64,000 nucleotides of DNA from Allomuricauda sp. TY007 (GTDB taxonomy: Bacteria; Bacteroidota; Bacteroidia; Flavobacteriales; Flavobacteriaceae), in the NCBI RefSeq assembly GCF_010468565.1, contig NZ_WUEG01000007.1, forward strand, positions 1-64,000. Direction: 5' to 3'. A program made the translations under genes and the position numbers. Position 1 is the stretch's first letter; each line of letters starts with the position of its first letter. This document shows positions 16,487-26,200 of the stretch, one piece after another. The notes beneath the pieces were generated by a model, which searched no databases, was not told where the DNA came from, and was given only the letters and a program-made list of their open reading frames with translations.

Positions 16487-16861
16487 ATGAAGCAAGCCTT
16501 ACTTGTTTTTTTGGGCGGAGGAATTGGTAGCGTTCTACGTTATTTGATTTCCAAACCCCTCAACCCCCTTTTCCATAATTTCTTTTTGGGGACCTTTTTG
16601 GTCAATATTATAGGTTGTCTTTTAATTGGTCTTTTTTTAGGTCTCTCTGCCAAGGGCAATCTACTATCCCATAACAACACTCTTTTTCTGGCTACTGGAT
16701 TTTGCGGTGGCTTCACTACTTTTTCTGCATTTGCTTTTGAAAAGCATACCTATTTAAAGAATGGCGAACTTCTCAATTTAGCCATTTACATGATTTCGAG
16801 TATTGGCATTGGTGTATTGGCCGTTGTGTTGGGATTATGGATTGCCCGACACATCCATTAG
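16487..16861 (+). CDS. crcB: fluoride channel CrcB/Fluc
   Basis: A 124-residue, four-helix protein of the CrcB (Fluc) family, which forms a dual-topology dimer that lets fluoride leave the cell. Family signatures are seen in order: GGGIGSVLRYLIS, GTFLVNIIGCLLIGLF (with the conserved Asn), and GFCGGFTTFSAFAFE with the Phe box and the central Na+-binding Gly-Thr region. Length is standard. A single crcB gene suffices for homodimers. No fluoride riboswitch (crcB motif) was recognised upstream. Confidence 0.93.
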   Translation: MKQALLVFLGGGIGSVLRYLISKPLNPLFHNFFLGTFLVNIIGCLLIGLFLGLSAKGNLLSHNNTLFLATGFCGGFTTFSAFAFEKHTYLKNGELLNLAIYMISSIGIGVLAVVLGLWIARHIH

Positions 16862-17010
16862 TTACAAACTGTATTTTTATCGTTAAAATTTGTTAAAAAT
16901 TAAACATTTTACATGTTTTGTGGCACTTCTATTGATAAAAACAAAGCATTAGACACATAATGTTAATACAAAATCAACAAATACATAACAAAAAATAATT
17001 TAAAATTCAA

Positions 17011-17038
17011 TACCCCTAAATTTTAGGGGGTATTTTTT
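17011..17038. promoter_or_regulatory. palindrome upstream of the PII gene (possible operator, may also terminate crcB)
   Basis: CCCCTAAATTTTAGGGGG at 17013-17030 is a near-perfect palindrome extended by TA on both sides. It is followed by a run of seven Ts, so it can act as an intrinsic terminator for crcB. Its centre lies 82 bp upstream of the predicted -7 box of the PII gene. A similar palindrome lies 81 bp from the -7 box of the GSII gene (42615-42632), which suggests a nitrogen-control site. Confidence 0.6.
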
Positions 17039-17099
17039 TAATACTCATAAAAATTGAACAACAACCCTCTCATTTTAGGTGGTCTGTATTGAATTCATA

Positions 17100-17107
17100 T
17101 ATATTTG
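17100..17107 (+). promoter_or_regulatory. predicted -7 box of the PII-amt operon
   Basis: TATATTTG matches TAnnTTTG and lies 23 bases before the chosen PII start. A clear TTTG -33 box at the right distance is missing, which would fit a promoter needing an activator. Confidence 0.4.
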
Positions 17108-17130
17108 AATCATCAATTAACTACTTAATT

Positions 17131-17469
17131 ATGAAAAAAGTCGAGGCAATTATTAGAAAATCCAAATTTGATGAGGTAAAAAAAGCCCTGCATCAAATTG
17201 AGGTCAACTTCTTTAGTTACTGGGATGTAACAGGGGTTGGAAATGAAAAACAAGGACATGTCTATCGTGGCATATCGTACAGTACGAGCGATATACAGCG
17301 AAGGTATTTGGTTATCGTAGTTAGCGATGACTTTCTGGAAAAAACCGTGAATGTTTTATTGGACACTGCAAGTACGGGTAATGTTGGTGATGGAAAAATT
17401 TTCGTCTCCGATGTTATCGAAGCTTACAGAATTAGGACCAAGGAAAGCGGTAGCGCAGGAATCAACTAA
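17131..17469 (+). CDS. P-II family nitrogen regulatory protein
   Basis: This 112-residue PII protein (GlnB/GlnK type) is a trimeric sensor of ATP/ADP and 2-oxoglutarate that gates ammonium transporters. The start MKKVEAIIRKSKF at 17131 was chosen by family alignment; a longer frame from 17089 adds 14 unlikely residues. The T-loop (GVGNEKQGHVYRGISY) is one residue shorter than in E. coli but keeps the tyrosine equal to Tyr51. The B-loop TGNVGDGKIFV is intact, and the C-loop reads RIRTKESG. It lies 34 bp before the Amt gene, so it most likely regulates that transporter. Confidence 0.93.
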   Translation: MKKVEAIIRKSKFDEVKKALHQIEVNFFSYWDVTGVGNEKQGHVYRGISYSTSDIQRRYLVIVVSDDFLEKTVNVLLDTASTGNVGDGKIFVSDVIEAYRIRTKESGSAGIN

Positions 17470-17503
17470 CATTTAATAGCCAAAAAACTTAAAAACTTAG
17501 ATT

Positions 17504-18784
17504 ATGATTGTACAAGAACAAGAAGCGATAGATAAAGCCGTTGAAGCCATAACTGGCGATATGGGCGCCTTGTGGATTACACTTGCCGCCGTTTTGGTAT
17601 TTTTTATGCAAGCAGGATTCACCCTTGTGGAAATAGGTTTTACCAGAAGCAAAAACAGCGGTAATATAATAATGAAGAACGTTATGGACCTTGCCGTAGG
17701 CTCCATAATGTTTTGGGCCGTAGGTTACGCCATTATGTATGGAAGCGATTTAGTGGGCGGAGGATTTTTTAGATCTAGCCCATCCGATCAAGGGTATTTC
17801 TTTTTTAGCGCCGATGATTGGCACAACCTGTTCTTCCAAACAGTTTTCTGTGCCACAGCAGCCACTATTGTATCGGGAGCAATTGCAGGTAGAACCAAAT
17901 TTTCCACTTATTTGATTTTCTCCGCAATCCTCACCACTTTAATTTACCCCATTTCAGGTAGCTGGTACTGGCCTTTTGACGACGATGCATGGTTAAACAC
18001 AGCCGGATTCGTTGATTTTGCAGGTTCTTCCGTAGTACATGCCGTAGGTGGTGCCGCTGCCTTGGTAGCCGCCATTTTGGTTGGCCCAAGAATTGGTAAA
18101 TATGTAGATGGAAAGGCCAAGGCGATTCCAGGTCATAATATGGCCTTTGGAGCATTGGGTGTATTTATCCTCTGGTTGGGATGGTTTGGATTTAACGGTG
18201 GTTCCCAATTGGCTTGGGGCGGTGACGATACCATCGCTGCAACCAGTGTTATCATAAACACCAACCTTGCCGCTGCCATTGGTGCCATTGCAGCCCTGTT
18301 CTTTACCTGGGCCAGATATGGTAGAGCGGATATTTCCATGACATTGAACGGTGCTTTGGCCGGTTTGGTAGGTATTACCGCCGGATGCGGGTCCGTAAAT
18401 GCTTGGGGAGCCCTTGCCATTGGTCTGCTATGTGGTATTGTAGTGGTTGCGTCCATTGAATTTATTGATAAAAAACTTAAGATTGACGACCCAGTAGGTG
18501 CCATTTCCGTTCACGGGGTTTGTGGATTCCTTGGAACCGTACTAATTGGCCTATTTGCACTGGATGGCGGATTGTTTTACGGAGGTAGCGGAAAACTACT
18601 TTGGGTACAGACCTACGGATCGTTGGCCTATATTGTTTGGGCTGCTGTTGCTTCCTTTATAGTACTCTTTATTTTGAAGAAAACCATTGGACTACGGGTA
18701 TCTGAGAAAGAGGAAGTTGAAGGTTTGGATTTGCACGAGCATGGAGTGGAAGCTTATCCAGAACACATTTCCCAAGACAAATAA
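17504..18784 (+). CDS. amt: ammonium transporter (Amt/MEP/Rh family)
   Basis: A 426-residue inner-membrane ammonium channel of about 11 helices. The twin pore histidines are visible: SSVVHAVGGAAALV (near residue 177) and ISVHGVCGFLGTV (near 335). The phenylalanine gate region (DWHNLFFQTVFCATAATIVSG) and the conserved LGWFGFNGGS are also present. The C-terminal cytoplasmic tail (EVEGLDLHEHGVEAYPE) matches the PII-contact tail with the conserved GLD. It is co-transcribed with the upstream PII gene, the standard arrangement for PII-gated uptake. Confidence 0.95.
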   Translation: MIVQEQEAIDKAVEAITGDMGALWITLAAVLVFFMQAGFTLVEIGFTRSKNSGNIIMKNVMDLAVGSIMFWAVGYAIMYGSDLVGGGFFRSSPSDQGYFFFSADDWHNLFFQTVFCATAATIVSGAIAGRTKFSTYLIFSAILTTLIYPISGSWYWPFDDDAWLNTAGFVDFAGSSVVHAVGGAAALVAAILVGPRIGKYVDGKAKAIPGHNMAFGALGVFILWLGWFGFNGGSQLAWGGDDTIAATSVIINTNLAAAIGAIAALFFTWARYGRADISMTLNGALAGLVGITAGCGSVNAWGALAIGLLCGIVVVASIEFIDKKLKIDDPVGAISVHGVCGFLGTVLIGLFALDGGLFYGGSGKLLWVQTYGSLAYIVWAAVASFIVLFILKKTIGLRVSEKEEVEGLDLHEHGVEAYPEHISQDK

Positions 18785-18822
18785 AACAAGTCTTTCAAAC
18801 TCACAACAAGATTGTAAAAAGG

Positions 18823-18850
18823 AACGGAGCGTTCTGCCAAACGCTCCGTT
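18823..18850. terminator. strong hairpin between amt and the porin gene
   Basis: An 11-bp perfect stem, AACGGAGCGTT against AACGCTCCGTT, with a 6-base loop. The following sequence has only a weak T-run (CCTTTTC). It may reduce read-through from amt into the porin gene or protect the 3' end of the upstream message. Confidence 0.6.
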
Positions 18851-18924
18851 GAATAACCTTTTCAATCAAACTCACAATTAAACAACCGTCCTTCAATAAA
18901 AGGACAACTTAAAACGATTATGAT

Positions 18925-19977
18925 ATGAAAACGATTATAAATACAAATTTCGGAAAAATTTTGGCCATCGCCATTATTTCAATGGTAACATTTTCAGCTT
19001 CTGCACAGGAAGAAGAAACCACTCCTAAATTTAGCTTTAGCGGTACGGTGGACGCTTATTACCGAGCAAACATCACCGCTCCAAATGATGAGGAATGGAT
19101 AGCCCCAGGATCCTCTTTTGCACAACTACCAGGGTTCTCTTTGGGCATGGCAAATGTTATTGCCGCTTACGAAGGTGAAAAAGTAGGTTTTGTGGCCGAT
19201 TTGGTTTTTGGCCCACGTGGTACGGATGCTATTTTTGAATCACCAATGTATTCAGCAACTGGCGACATCATCAACCAATTGTACGTATATTGGAACGTTA
19301 GTGATGCGGTGACCCTTACCTTTGGTAACTTCAACACCTTTTTGGGGTATGAAGTAATTTCTCCTGCGGCAAACTTTAACTACAGTACTTCCTACCTATT
19401 TTCTTACGGTCCTTTTAGCCATACAGGTCTTAAGGCCGATTTTGATTTAGGTAACGATTGGTCTGCCATGGTGGCCGTAATGAATCCAACAGATTTGACC
19501 GAGTTCAACCCGACAGGTGATTACGCCGTGGGCGCACAATTGGGATACTCTGGTCAGTTTTTGAACTTCTTGCACAGCCAAGGTGGTTTCGAGGTTGACT
19601 ATACTGGTGGTTTTGACCTTTCCGATGAGTTCTTCTTGGGAATCAATGCCGCTTATTATGACAACAGCGACGTTGAAGTAGATTTTGCAGGTGTGGCACT
19701 TTATCCCCAATATGCAATTTCAGACACTTTCAGCCTGGGATTACGAGGTGAGTATTTTACCGAAACGGATTTGGGTGCTATAGACCAAACAGATTCACTA
19801 GCTGGTGATTTGGATGTGTTCGCTGTTACTTTAACGGGAAGCGCCACTATAGGCAACTTGATCCTTAAGCCAGAAGTTAGATTGGACAGCGCCTCTGAAG
19901 ATGCCTTTATCGACAATGATTTGGCTCCGACCGGAAGTTTGGCTTCCGTATTGTTCGCTGCGATATACTCCTTCTAA
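18925..19977 (+). CDS. outer membrane beta-barrel porin (BBP2/OmpL-like)
   Basis: A 350-residue barrel with a signal peptide (ILAIAIISMVTFSASAQ). The mature part starts EEETTPKFSFSGTVDAYYRAN and holds many alternating strands, ending SVLFAAIYSF with the terminal Phe typical of outer-membrane proteins. It resembles the BBP2 (OmpL-like) family. It follows the PII-amt pair on the same strand after a hairpin, which suggests it helps small nitrogen compounds cross the outer membrane; that role is inferred only from position. Confidence 0.85.
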   Translation: MKTIINTNFGKILAIAIISMVTFSASAQEEETTPKFSFSGTVDAYYRANITAPNDEEWIAPGSSFAQLPGFSLGMANVIAAYEGEKVGFVADLVFGPRGTDAIFESPMYSATGDIINQLYVYWNVSDAVTLTFGNFNTFLGYEVISPAANFNYSTSYLFSYGPFSHTGLKADFDLGNDWSAMVAVMNPTDLTEFNPTGDYAVGAQLGYSGQFLNFLHSQGGFEVDYTGGFDLSDEFFLGINAAYYDNSDVEVDFAGVALYPQYAISDTFSLGLRGEYFTETDLGAIDQTDSLAGDLDVFAVTLTGSATIGNLILKPEVRLDSASEDAFIDNDLAPTGSLASVLFAAIYSF

Positions 19978-19996
19978 GCAATATAGATATGACACG

Positions 19997-20032
19997 AAAA
20001 AAGCCTTAATCCTATTGGAATAAGGCTTTTTT
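19997..20032. terminator. bidirectional intrinsic terminator
   Basis: AAAAAAGCCTTA and TAAGGCTTTTTT form a 12-bp stem with a 12-base loop between the convergent porin and DUF1684 genes. Both strands end in a T-run. It overlaps the DUF1684 stop codon by two bases. Confidence 0.9.
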
Positions 20033-20669
20033 AGTCCTTGTTAAAATTTTTCACTCCTGCTCTCACTTTAGTTCTCAAATAATTTTGCCTTGGCACTAGA
20101 GGGCAGGAGTACTTTTTGTTATACACGCAGTAAGGATTATATGCTTTGTTAAAGTCGATTACCAACGTATCGCCTTCAGGAATAGTGAGATCGATATACC
20201 TGCCACCACCGTACGTTTCTTCACCATTGGTATTATCCAAAAAAGGCAAAAACAGATAATCTTTGTATTCCTCGTCATCCATCAAATCCAGACTTTGATA
20301 AACCTCCAATTGATGCGCTGCACCGTTTAGGGTAAAATGGGCAATTCCATAGACCACTTCTTGGGTCTGCCTATCCGTAGTGGTGGGCATCAAAAAAGGC
20401 TCTGCATTGGGAGTACGTTCAAATCGTGCTTTTACAATGTATGATGTATCCGGCTTAAAAAAATCGAGACCTTCAAAATCTTTACGGTATTTGTCGGGCA
20501 AAGGAGAGGAATCCGGGTCTTTAAAACTTTCGTTCTGTTCTTTTTGATATTCAAGAATACCGGCGATCAAGTCAGATTCAACTGCTACCGTCTTTTCTTC
20601 ATCATGATATTTTTTACCTTGACCACAGGCTGTTAGGAATATAACTGAAAGTAGGATTGCGTATTTCAT
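20031..20669 (-). CDS. DUF1684 lipoprotein
   Basis: A 212-residue lipoprotein with lipobox FLTACGQ. The body fits DUF1684: YRKDFEGLDFFKPDTSYIVKARFER, then the GxGRYIDL-like segment YGGGRYIDLTIPEGDTLVIDFN, then NPYCVYNKKYSCPLVPRQNYL at the C-terminus. Family members are periplasmic and of unknown role. The conserved Y-C-x(5)-Y-x-C-P-x-P near the end resembles a possible metal or disulfide site. A minus-strand single gene ending in the shared terminator. Confidence 0.9.
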   Translation of the reverse strand: MKYAILLSVIFLTACGQGKKYHDEEKTVAVESDLIAGILEYQKEQNESFKDPDSSPLPDKYRKDFEGLDFFKPDTSYIVKARFERTPNAEPFLMPTTTDRQTQEVVYGIAHFTLNGAAHQLEVYQSLDLMDDEEYKDYLFLPFLDNTNGEETYGGGRYIDLTIPEGDTLVIDFNKAYNPYCVYNKKYSCPLVPRQNYLRTKVRAGVKNFNKD

Positions 20670-20732
20670 TCAGAAAGTATTTGTACAAAAATACAGCTCT
20701 AAACTAAATCAGTGTCAAGTCTACATGGTAGA

Positions 20733-22154
20733 TTAATTTTCATCGACCTTAATATCGTACCGCGCGTCTTTCAAATATTTTGAGACAAGCTCGTTAAACT
20801 CCGGGGTAATGCGGAACAAGGCTGTATTTTCCAGACTATAGAGCTTTTCCTTATCCTTAAAACCCTTTTTCAACAACTCTTCCAAATAGAACAACGAAGT
20901 ACCAAAATCATCATTTTTAGCACTGAGTGAAATAGTTTTTAGGTAATACTCGTAGTTGTCCGGCTCCAAAATTGTTTTCAGCATATACAAAAATGCCAAG
21001 GCATCTTCATCAACCACTTTTTCCGAAGCTATAATGTCAATGTAATCCTCTGCCAATGCATTTACAAACCCCTTTAATCGATGTCCCATTTGTTTTTCAT
21101 ACGGTTTTGAACCAGAAATAAACTTTTCTATCTCGCCCATTTGGTGGTTCCACCAACCCAAATTGTTGAAATTATGGGTGTAAACATCCTCCTCCATATA
21201 ATATTGATAATCTTCTTTCAGCATAGACTCTTTTAAGAAAGCAGCGTTTTCTGCTCGTTTCAAGGTTTTAAAATCCTTGTTTCTCCGAAGATCTCGCTGT
21301 ACCGACCTTAGAGAATCCATATTTCTCAACGCCCCGTACATGGACATCATTTCTGTCATATATTGTTCCGCCCACAATAAGTCGCCAATACTTTTCAACT
21401 GATTTAACTTTGCCAAATCTTCCTGGTACGCTTTTTCGATATAGGATGTATCTTGGGGAATCCATTTTCGTCCCATGGCATCGAGGGTGAAGAGTTGCAT
21501 TCCCTTCTCCAAGTAATCAACGCCCGGCCAATCGCCATTTCCATCGAACAGCAAAACCTGATTGGGAAATTTATAGCGGTCCAACAGCTTGGTGTCCGTC
21601 AACATAAATGAATAATTAAAGTTTTCTTTACTGACCATACCCACAAAATGAAAAGGCTTCTTAACATTAATGAGTTCGCTATTGGATAAAGAAGCGCCAA
21701 TGGAGATGGCACCATTGACCCCATTGATAAGAATGGGCACCAAACTGGCAAATTGCCCTCCAGAATCCTCGCCTGCAGCATAAACCCGATCATTATGTAT
21801 TGGCAATAGACTTGTTACTTTCTGGATTGCTTGGCCAGCTACTACCATATTCTTGGTCAAAGAAATACTGTCCAGTAACTTTGGTGCCGCCAAAACATAA
21901 CCTTCCTTTTCCGCGGCAACCACAAACATTGACAGTGCTTTTTTCTCATTCCCCTCCGTATCAAAAATCATGAGCAACGGCCACTTTTTATCCATGGAGA
22001 ATGTTTTGGGAATATAAAGGGAGTAGGTATTCTTGGTTGAATCGTTGACCGAAAGATTATCAATAATCTCCCCCTTTTTCAAAACTATTTGTTGCGAAAA
22101 GACAGAAAATGTGCAAAAAATAGTTAAAAGCAGTAACAAATATGTTTTTCTCAT
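20733..22154 (-). CDS. secreted alpha/beta-hydrolase-like protein
   Basis: A 473-residue protein with a signal peptide (MRKTYLLLLLTIFCTFSVFSQ). Residues 40-250 look like an alpha/beta-hydrolase: KKWPLLMIFDTEG, VYAAGEDSGGQFAS at the nucleophile elbow (GEDSGG in place of GxSxG), and VLLFDGNGDWPGVD. The second half (250-470) is helical, possibly helical repeats. Whether it is an active esterase/peptidase is uncertain because the catalytic His was not confidently placed. Stand-alone minus-strand gene. Confidence 0.7.
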   Translation of the reverse strand: MRKTYLLLLLTIFCTFSVFSQQIVLKKGEIIDNLSVNDSTKNTYSLYIPKTFSMDKKWPLLMIFDTEGNEKKALSMFVVAAEKEGYVLAAPKLLDSISLTKNMVVAGQAIQKVTSLLPIHNDRVYAAGEDSGGQFASLVPILINGVNGAISIGASLSNSELINVKKPFHFVGMVSKENFNYSFMLTDTKLLDRYKFPNQVLLFDGNGDWPGVDYLEKGMQLFTLDAMGRKWIPQDTSYIEKAYQEDLAKLNQLKSIGDLLWAEQYMTEMMSMYGALRNMDSLRSVQRDLRRNKDFKTLKRAENAAFLKESMLKEDYQYYMEEDVYTHNFNNLGWWNHQMGEIEKFISGSKPYEKQMGHRLKGFVNALAEDYIDIIASEKVVDEDALAFLYMLKTILEPDNYEYYLKTISLSAKNDDFGTSLFYLEELLKKGFKDKEKLYSLENTALFRITPEFNELVSKYLKDARYDIKVDEN

Positions 22155-22216
22155 AACCCTATTTTAACAATAATCTAGCCAAAGTCTGTTCCCTAATCAT
22201 CAATTTAACAAGAAAA

Positions 22217-22669
22217 CTATTTAACTGTTTTACTTTTCTTGATGGGGGAATTGGCCACAACGTTGGACAATACAATGTGTGTTCTACATTCACCATACAC
22301 GATCAGTTCATCAATAAACTCTTCTAAATGCGATTGATCACGAAGCACTACCTCCATAATGATGTTCTCATTGCCCGTAATTCGATAACAATTTACCACT
22401 TCCTGAAACGTTTTGACCTTATCCAAGAACGGTTTGAGTTTCCCCATAAAGGCACGCAACATAATAATGGCCTTCAGCTGATACCCGGCCTCTACATAAG
22501 AAATTTTAGTGCCGTAACGCTCAATAATCCCGAGGTCTTCCATCTTTTTTACGCGTTCTGCCACAGCGGGTGGTGTCAACCCGATTTTCCTTCCAATATT
22601 GGCAAAAGATTCCCTCGCATTTTGCTGCAAATGATTCAGTATTTGCCAATTCAAGTCATCTATCTTCAT
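22217..22669 (-). CDS. Lrp/AsnC family transcriptional regulator
   Basis: A 150-residue feast/famine regulator. The N-terminal helix-turn-helix is clear (DLNWQILNHLQQNARESFANIG, then KIGLTPPAVAERVKKMEDLGII). The C-terminal RAM/AsnC ligand domain covers residues 65-145 and ends in the regulatory HIVLSNVV motif. It is likely to bind an amino acid and act on nearby or distant metabolic genes. A 7-bp-arm palindrome 25 bases before the start may be its own operator. Confidence 0.92.
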   Translation of the reverse strand: MKIDDLNWQILNHLQQNARESFANIGRKIGLTPPAVAERVKKMEDLGIIERYGTKISYVEAGYQLKAIIMLRAFMGKLKPFLDKVKTFQEVVNCYRITGNENIIMEVVLRDQSHLEEFIDELIVYGECRTHIVLSNVVANSPIKKSKTVK

Positions 22670-22693
22670 ATCAAAAGAAATTTACCACTATTT

Positions 22694-22713
22694 TTTTACT
22701 ATCGAAAGTAAAA
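22694..22713. promoter_or_regulatory. palindrome upstream of the lrp-like gene
   Basis: TTTTACT and AGTAAAA are perfect inverted arms around a 6-base centre (ATCGAA), 25 bp before the Lrp start and 78 bp before the divergent four-helix gene. Position and form fit an autoregulatory operator. Confidence 0.45.
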
Positions 22714-22790
22714 TCGAACACTCACTTTATTAACAAAAGTAAAAAAATTTAAATCATGCTTAATTTTATGGTACAAAATTGCTATTGAAA

Positions 22791-23192
22791 ATGGAGAGAA
22801 ACTCCCTTAACTCCTTAGGTGTTTATCGTAAATCTTTGGCGCTACGCGACATGAGCGAAGCGGTTGCGGCTTATTTTGCCCAAAACAGGGAAATTCTGTC
22901 TTTGCGTAAAATAGATTCCTTCCGGGACGACATTTCCAAATCCCTTTTGGCGGATGCCGATTTGATTACGAAAGAAGTGGAACAAGCTGCATTGAGCAAT
23001 TGCCATTCCTCACGAATGAGAAGCCTTTCTTACGTAAACATTATGACCCGCAACATTCTTGCATATTGTAATGGACTGGAAAGAGACGGCGTTAAGGAAA
23101 AAGAATACTTGAACCTCCTGCGCAGAGAGATTCGCATTTTCCGGGTCTCCTTTAAAAAATGGAGAAAGTCCTTGATCAACAAGAACGACTAA
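22791..23192 (+). CDS. four-helix-bundle-like small protein, unknown function
   Basis: A 133-residue cytoplasmic protein, predicted all-alpha. The ATG at 22791 (MERNSLNSLGVYRK) is preferred over a TTG four codons upstream. It resembles the four-helix-bundle proteins related to 23S rRNA intervening-sequence products in length and pattern (VYRKSLALRDMSEAVAAYF; then LADADLITKEVEQAALSN, where that family has its turn), but the match is weak. It is divergent from the Lrp regulator and converges on icmF with 8 bases between the stops. Confidence 0.65.
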   Translation: MERNSLNSLGVYRKSLALRDMSEAVAAYFAQNREILSLRKIDSFRDDISKSLLADADLITKEVEQAALSNCHSSRMRSLSYVNIMTRNILAYCNGLERDGVKEKEYLNLLRREIRIFRVSFKKWRKSLINKND

Positions 23193-23200
23193 GTTCCCCC

Positions 23201-26200
23201 TTACATATTTCTTCGGTATTGCCCTCCCACTTGGAACAAAGCTTCGGTAATCTGGCCCAATGAGCAATATTTGGCAGCTTCCATCAATGTTGCAAAAATG
23301 TTTTCATTATTGATAGCCGCTTCCTGTAATTCGTTCAACTGTTTCGCAGCTTCACCAGCTTCCCTTTTGTGCAGATTTTGCAAGGTTTTGATTTGATTTT
23401 CCTTTTCGGTTTCGGTAGCCCGTATTACTTCGGCAGGTAAAATGGTAGGTGAGCCTTTGGAACTCAAAAATGTATTCACTCCAATAATGGGATATTCCCC
23501 GGAGTGCTTTAAAGTTTCATAATGAAGGCTCTCTTCTTGTATTTTGGAACGCTGGTACATGGTTTCCATGGCACCAAGTACACCACCACGTTCGGTAATC
23601 CTGTCAAACTCCATCAAAACGGCCTCTTCCACCAAATCCGTCAATTCTTCAATAATGAATGATCCTTGAATTGGATTTTCGTTTTTGGCCAGACCCAATT
23701 CTTTATTAATGATCAACTGTATGGCCATGGCCCTGCGCACCGATTCCTCAGTCGGTGTGGTAATGGCTTCATCGTAAGCATTGGTGTGCAATGAATTACA
23801 GTTATCATAAATCGCATACAGGGCCTGAAGCGTGGTACGGATATCGTTAAAATCAATTTCCTGCGCATGCAGACTCCTTCCCGAAGTTTGAATATGGTAT
23901 TTGAGCATTTGCGCTCTCGGGTTGGCCCCATATTTCTCTTTCAGGGCTTTGGACCAAATACGACGAGCTACGCGACCAATTACCGCATACTCCGGGTCTA
24001 CTCCATTGGAAAAGAAGAACGAAAGGTTTGGACCAAATTTGTTAATGTCCATCCCTCGGCTCAAATAGTACTCCACGTAGGTAAACCCATTGGACAGCGT
24101 AAAAGCTAACTGCGTGATGGGGTTGGCACCCGCCTCTGCAATATGGTAACCCGATATGGAAACCGAATAGAAATTACGAACCTGTTGTTCAATAAAATAT
24201 TCTTGCACATCGCCCATTAACCTTAGGGCAAACTCGGTCGAGAAAATGCAGGTGTTCTGCGCCTGGTCTTCTTTTAATATATCGGCTTGTACCGTACCTC
24301 GAACTTGGTTCAGGGTCTTGGCCTTTATTTCCTGATACACTTCTTTTGGCAGCACTTGGTCACCCGTAACACCCAAAAGCATCAATCCCAAGCCATTGTT
24401 CCCTTCGGGAAGTTCCCCATAATATTGGGGCTGTGCTATCCCCTTCTCTTTAAAGATGGTTTTGATTTTGTCCTCGACCTTTTTCTGCAAACCATTTTCT
24501 TTGATGTATTTCTCGCAGTTTTGGTCTATGGCAGCATTCATAAAAAATGCCAACAGCATCGGAGCAGGACCGTTAATGGTCATACTTACCGAAGTCATTG
24601 GGCTGCTCAGGTCGAATCCTGAATACAGTTTTTTGGCATCGTCCAAACAACAAATGGACACTCCTGCATTACCAATCTTTCCATAAATATCAGGGCGATG
24701 GTCGGGGTCGTTCCCGTACAAAGTCACCGAATCAAAAGCGGTGGACAAGCGTTTTGCGGGCATATCCATACTTACATAATGGAATCGGCGGTTTGTCCGC
24801 TCCGGTCCGCCTTCACCTGCAAACATTCGGGTCGGGTCCTCCCCTTCTCTTTTAAATGGATACAAGCCTGCTGTGTATGGAAATTCACCTGGCACGTTCT
24901 CTTGCAAGATCCATTGTAAAACATCCCCCCACGCTTGGTATTTGGGCAGGGAAACTTTAGGAATCTGACTGTGTGACAAGGATTCGGTATGCGTTTTAAT
25001 TTTGACTTCCTTGTCCCGGACTTTGAAGGAGTAGATTTCCGCTTTGTAACGAGCAACCTTTTCCTTCCATTTTAAAATAGCCTCCCAATAATGCGGATTC
25101 AAGTGCATCTTGACTTTGTCAAACTCCTTTATCAGTAGTGAAATAAATTCTTTGGATTTATCACTTTTTAGGTATGATTGAATTTCCTCTTCGTTCAAGC
25201 CTGATTTATCCAAAAACAGCTTTTCAGCTTGTTCTTGGTCTATTTCCAAAGTAGAAGCTAATGTCAAAAAGATACCGTAAAGCTTTTGAGCTATTTTGGA
25301 TTCTTCCTTCGCTTTAGCATCATAACCTCTATTATTCTCTGCTATTTCTGAAAGATATCGGGTGCGAGCTGGTGGGATCACGTAGATTTTCTCTGCCACT
25401 TCTTGGGTAATCTCGATGGTAGATTCCAAACTGGAACCCACTTTTTCCACCAAAGTGTCCATCACCTTTTTGTAGAGATTGTTCATCCCGGGATCATTGA
25501 ACTGTGAAGCAATTGTTCCGTAAATGGGCAGTTCATCTTCATTGGCATGCCATAATCCATGATTACGGGCATATTGTTTTTTTACATCGCGAAGGGCGTC
25601 CAAAGCACCACGTTTATCAAACTTATTGATGGCAACAATATCGGCAAAGTCCAGCATGTCAATTTTTTCCAATTGCGTGGCCGCACCAAACTCTGGCGTC
25701 ATTACGTAGAGGGATATATCGCTATGCTCCAATATTTCGGTATCGGATTGCCCTATTCCGGAGGTTTCCAGGATAATCAGGTCATATTTTGCAGCTTTCA
25801 GCACTTGAACCGCCTCAGATACATGTTTGGACAGGGCCAAATTGGACTGTCGCGTAGCCAAAGAACGCATGTACACTCTATCGCTATTGATGGCATTCAT
25901 TCGGATTCTATCACCCAAAAGCGCGCCTCCAGTTTTTCGTTTTGAGGGATCTACCGAAACAATACCGATATGCTTATCGGGAAAATCCATCAAAAAGCGT
26001 CGAACCAATTCGTCGACCAAACTCGATTTTCCTGCTCCACCTGTACCCGTGATGCCTAAAACAGGTACGTTGGCCTGTCTCTGTTCAATTTCTTGTTGAA
26101 ATTTCTCGTACTCTTTATGACGGTTCTCGGCCAATGAAATCAATCGAGCCAAGGTATTCGGATGCTTTTTCTCCAATTCGTTTTCCAGTGACTTTCCTTT

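Noticed and set aside
16862..17012. Fluoride or other riboswitch next to crcB.
   Set aside because: No recognisable crcB-motif structure before crcB; the only strong structure is the palindrome after it.
17041..17130. Sigma-54 promoter (TGGCAC-n5-TTGC) before the PII gene.
   Set aside because: No match at the PII or GSII genes; the TAnnTTTG boxes explain the promoters better.
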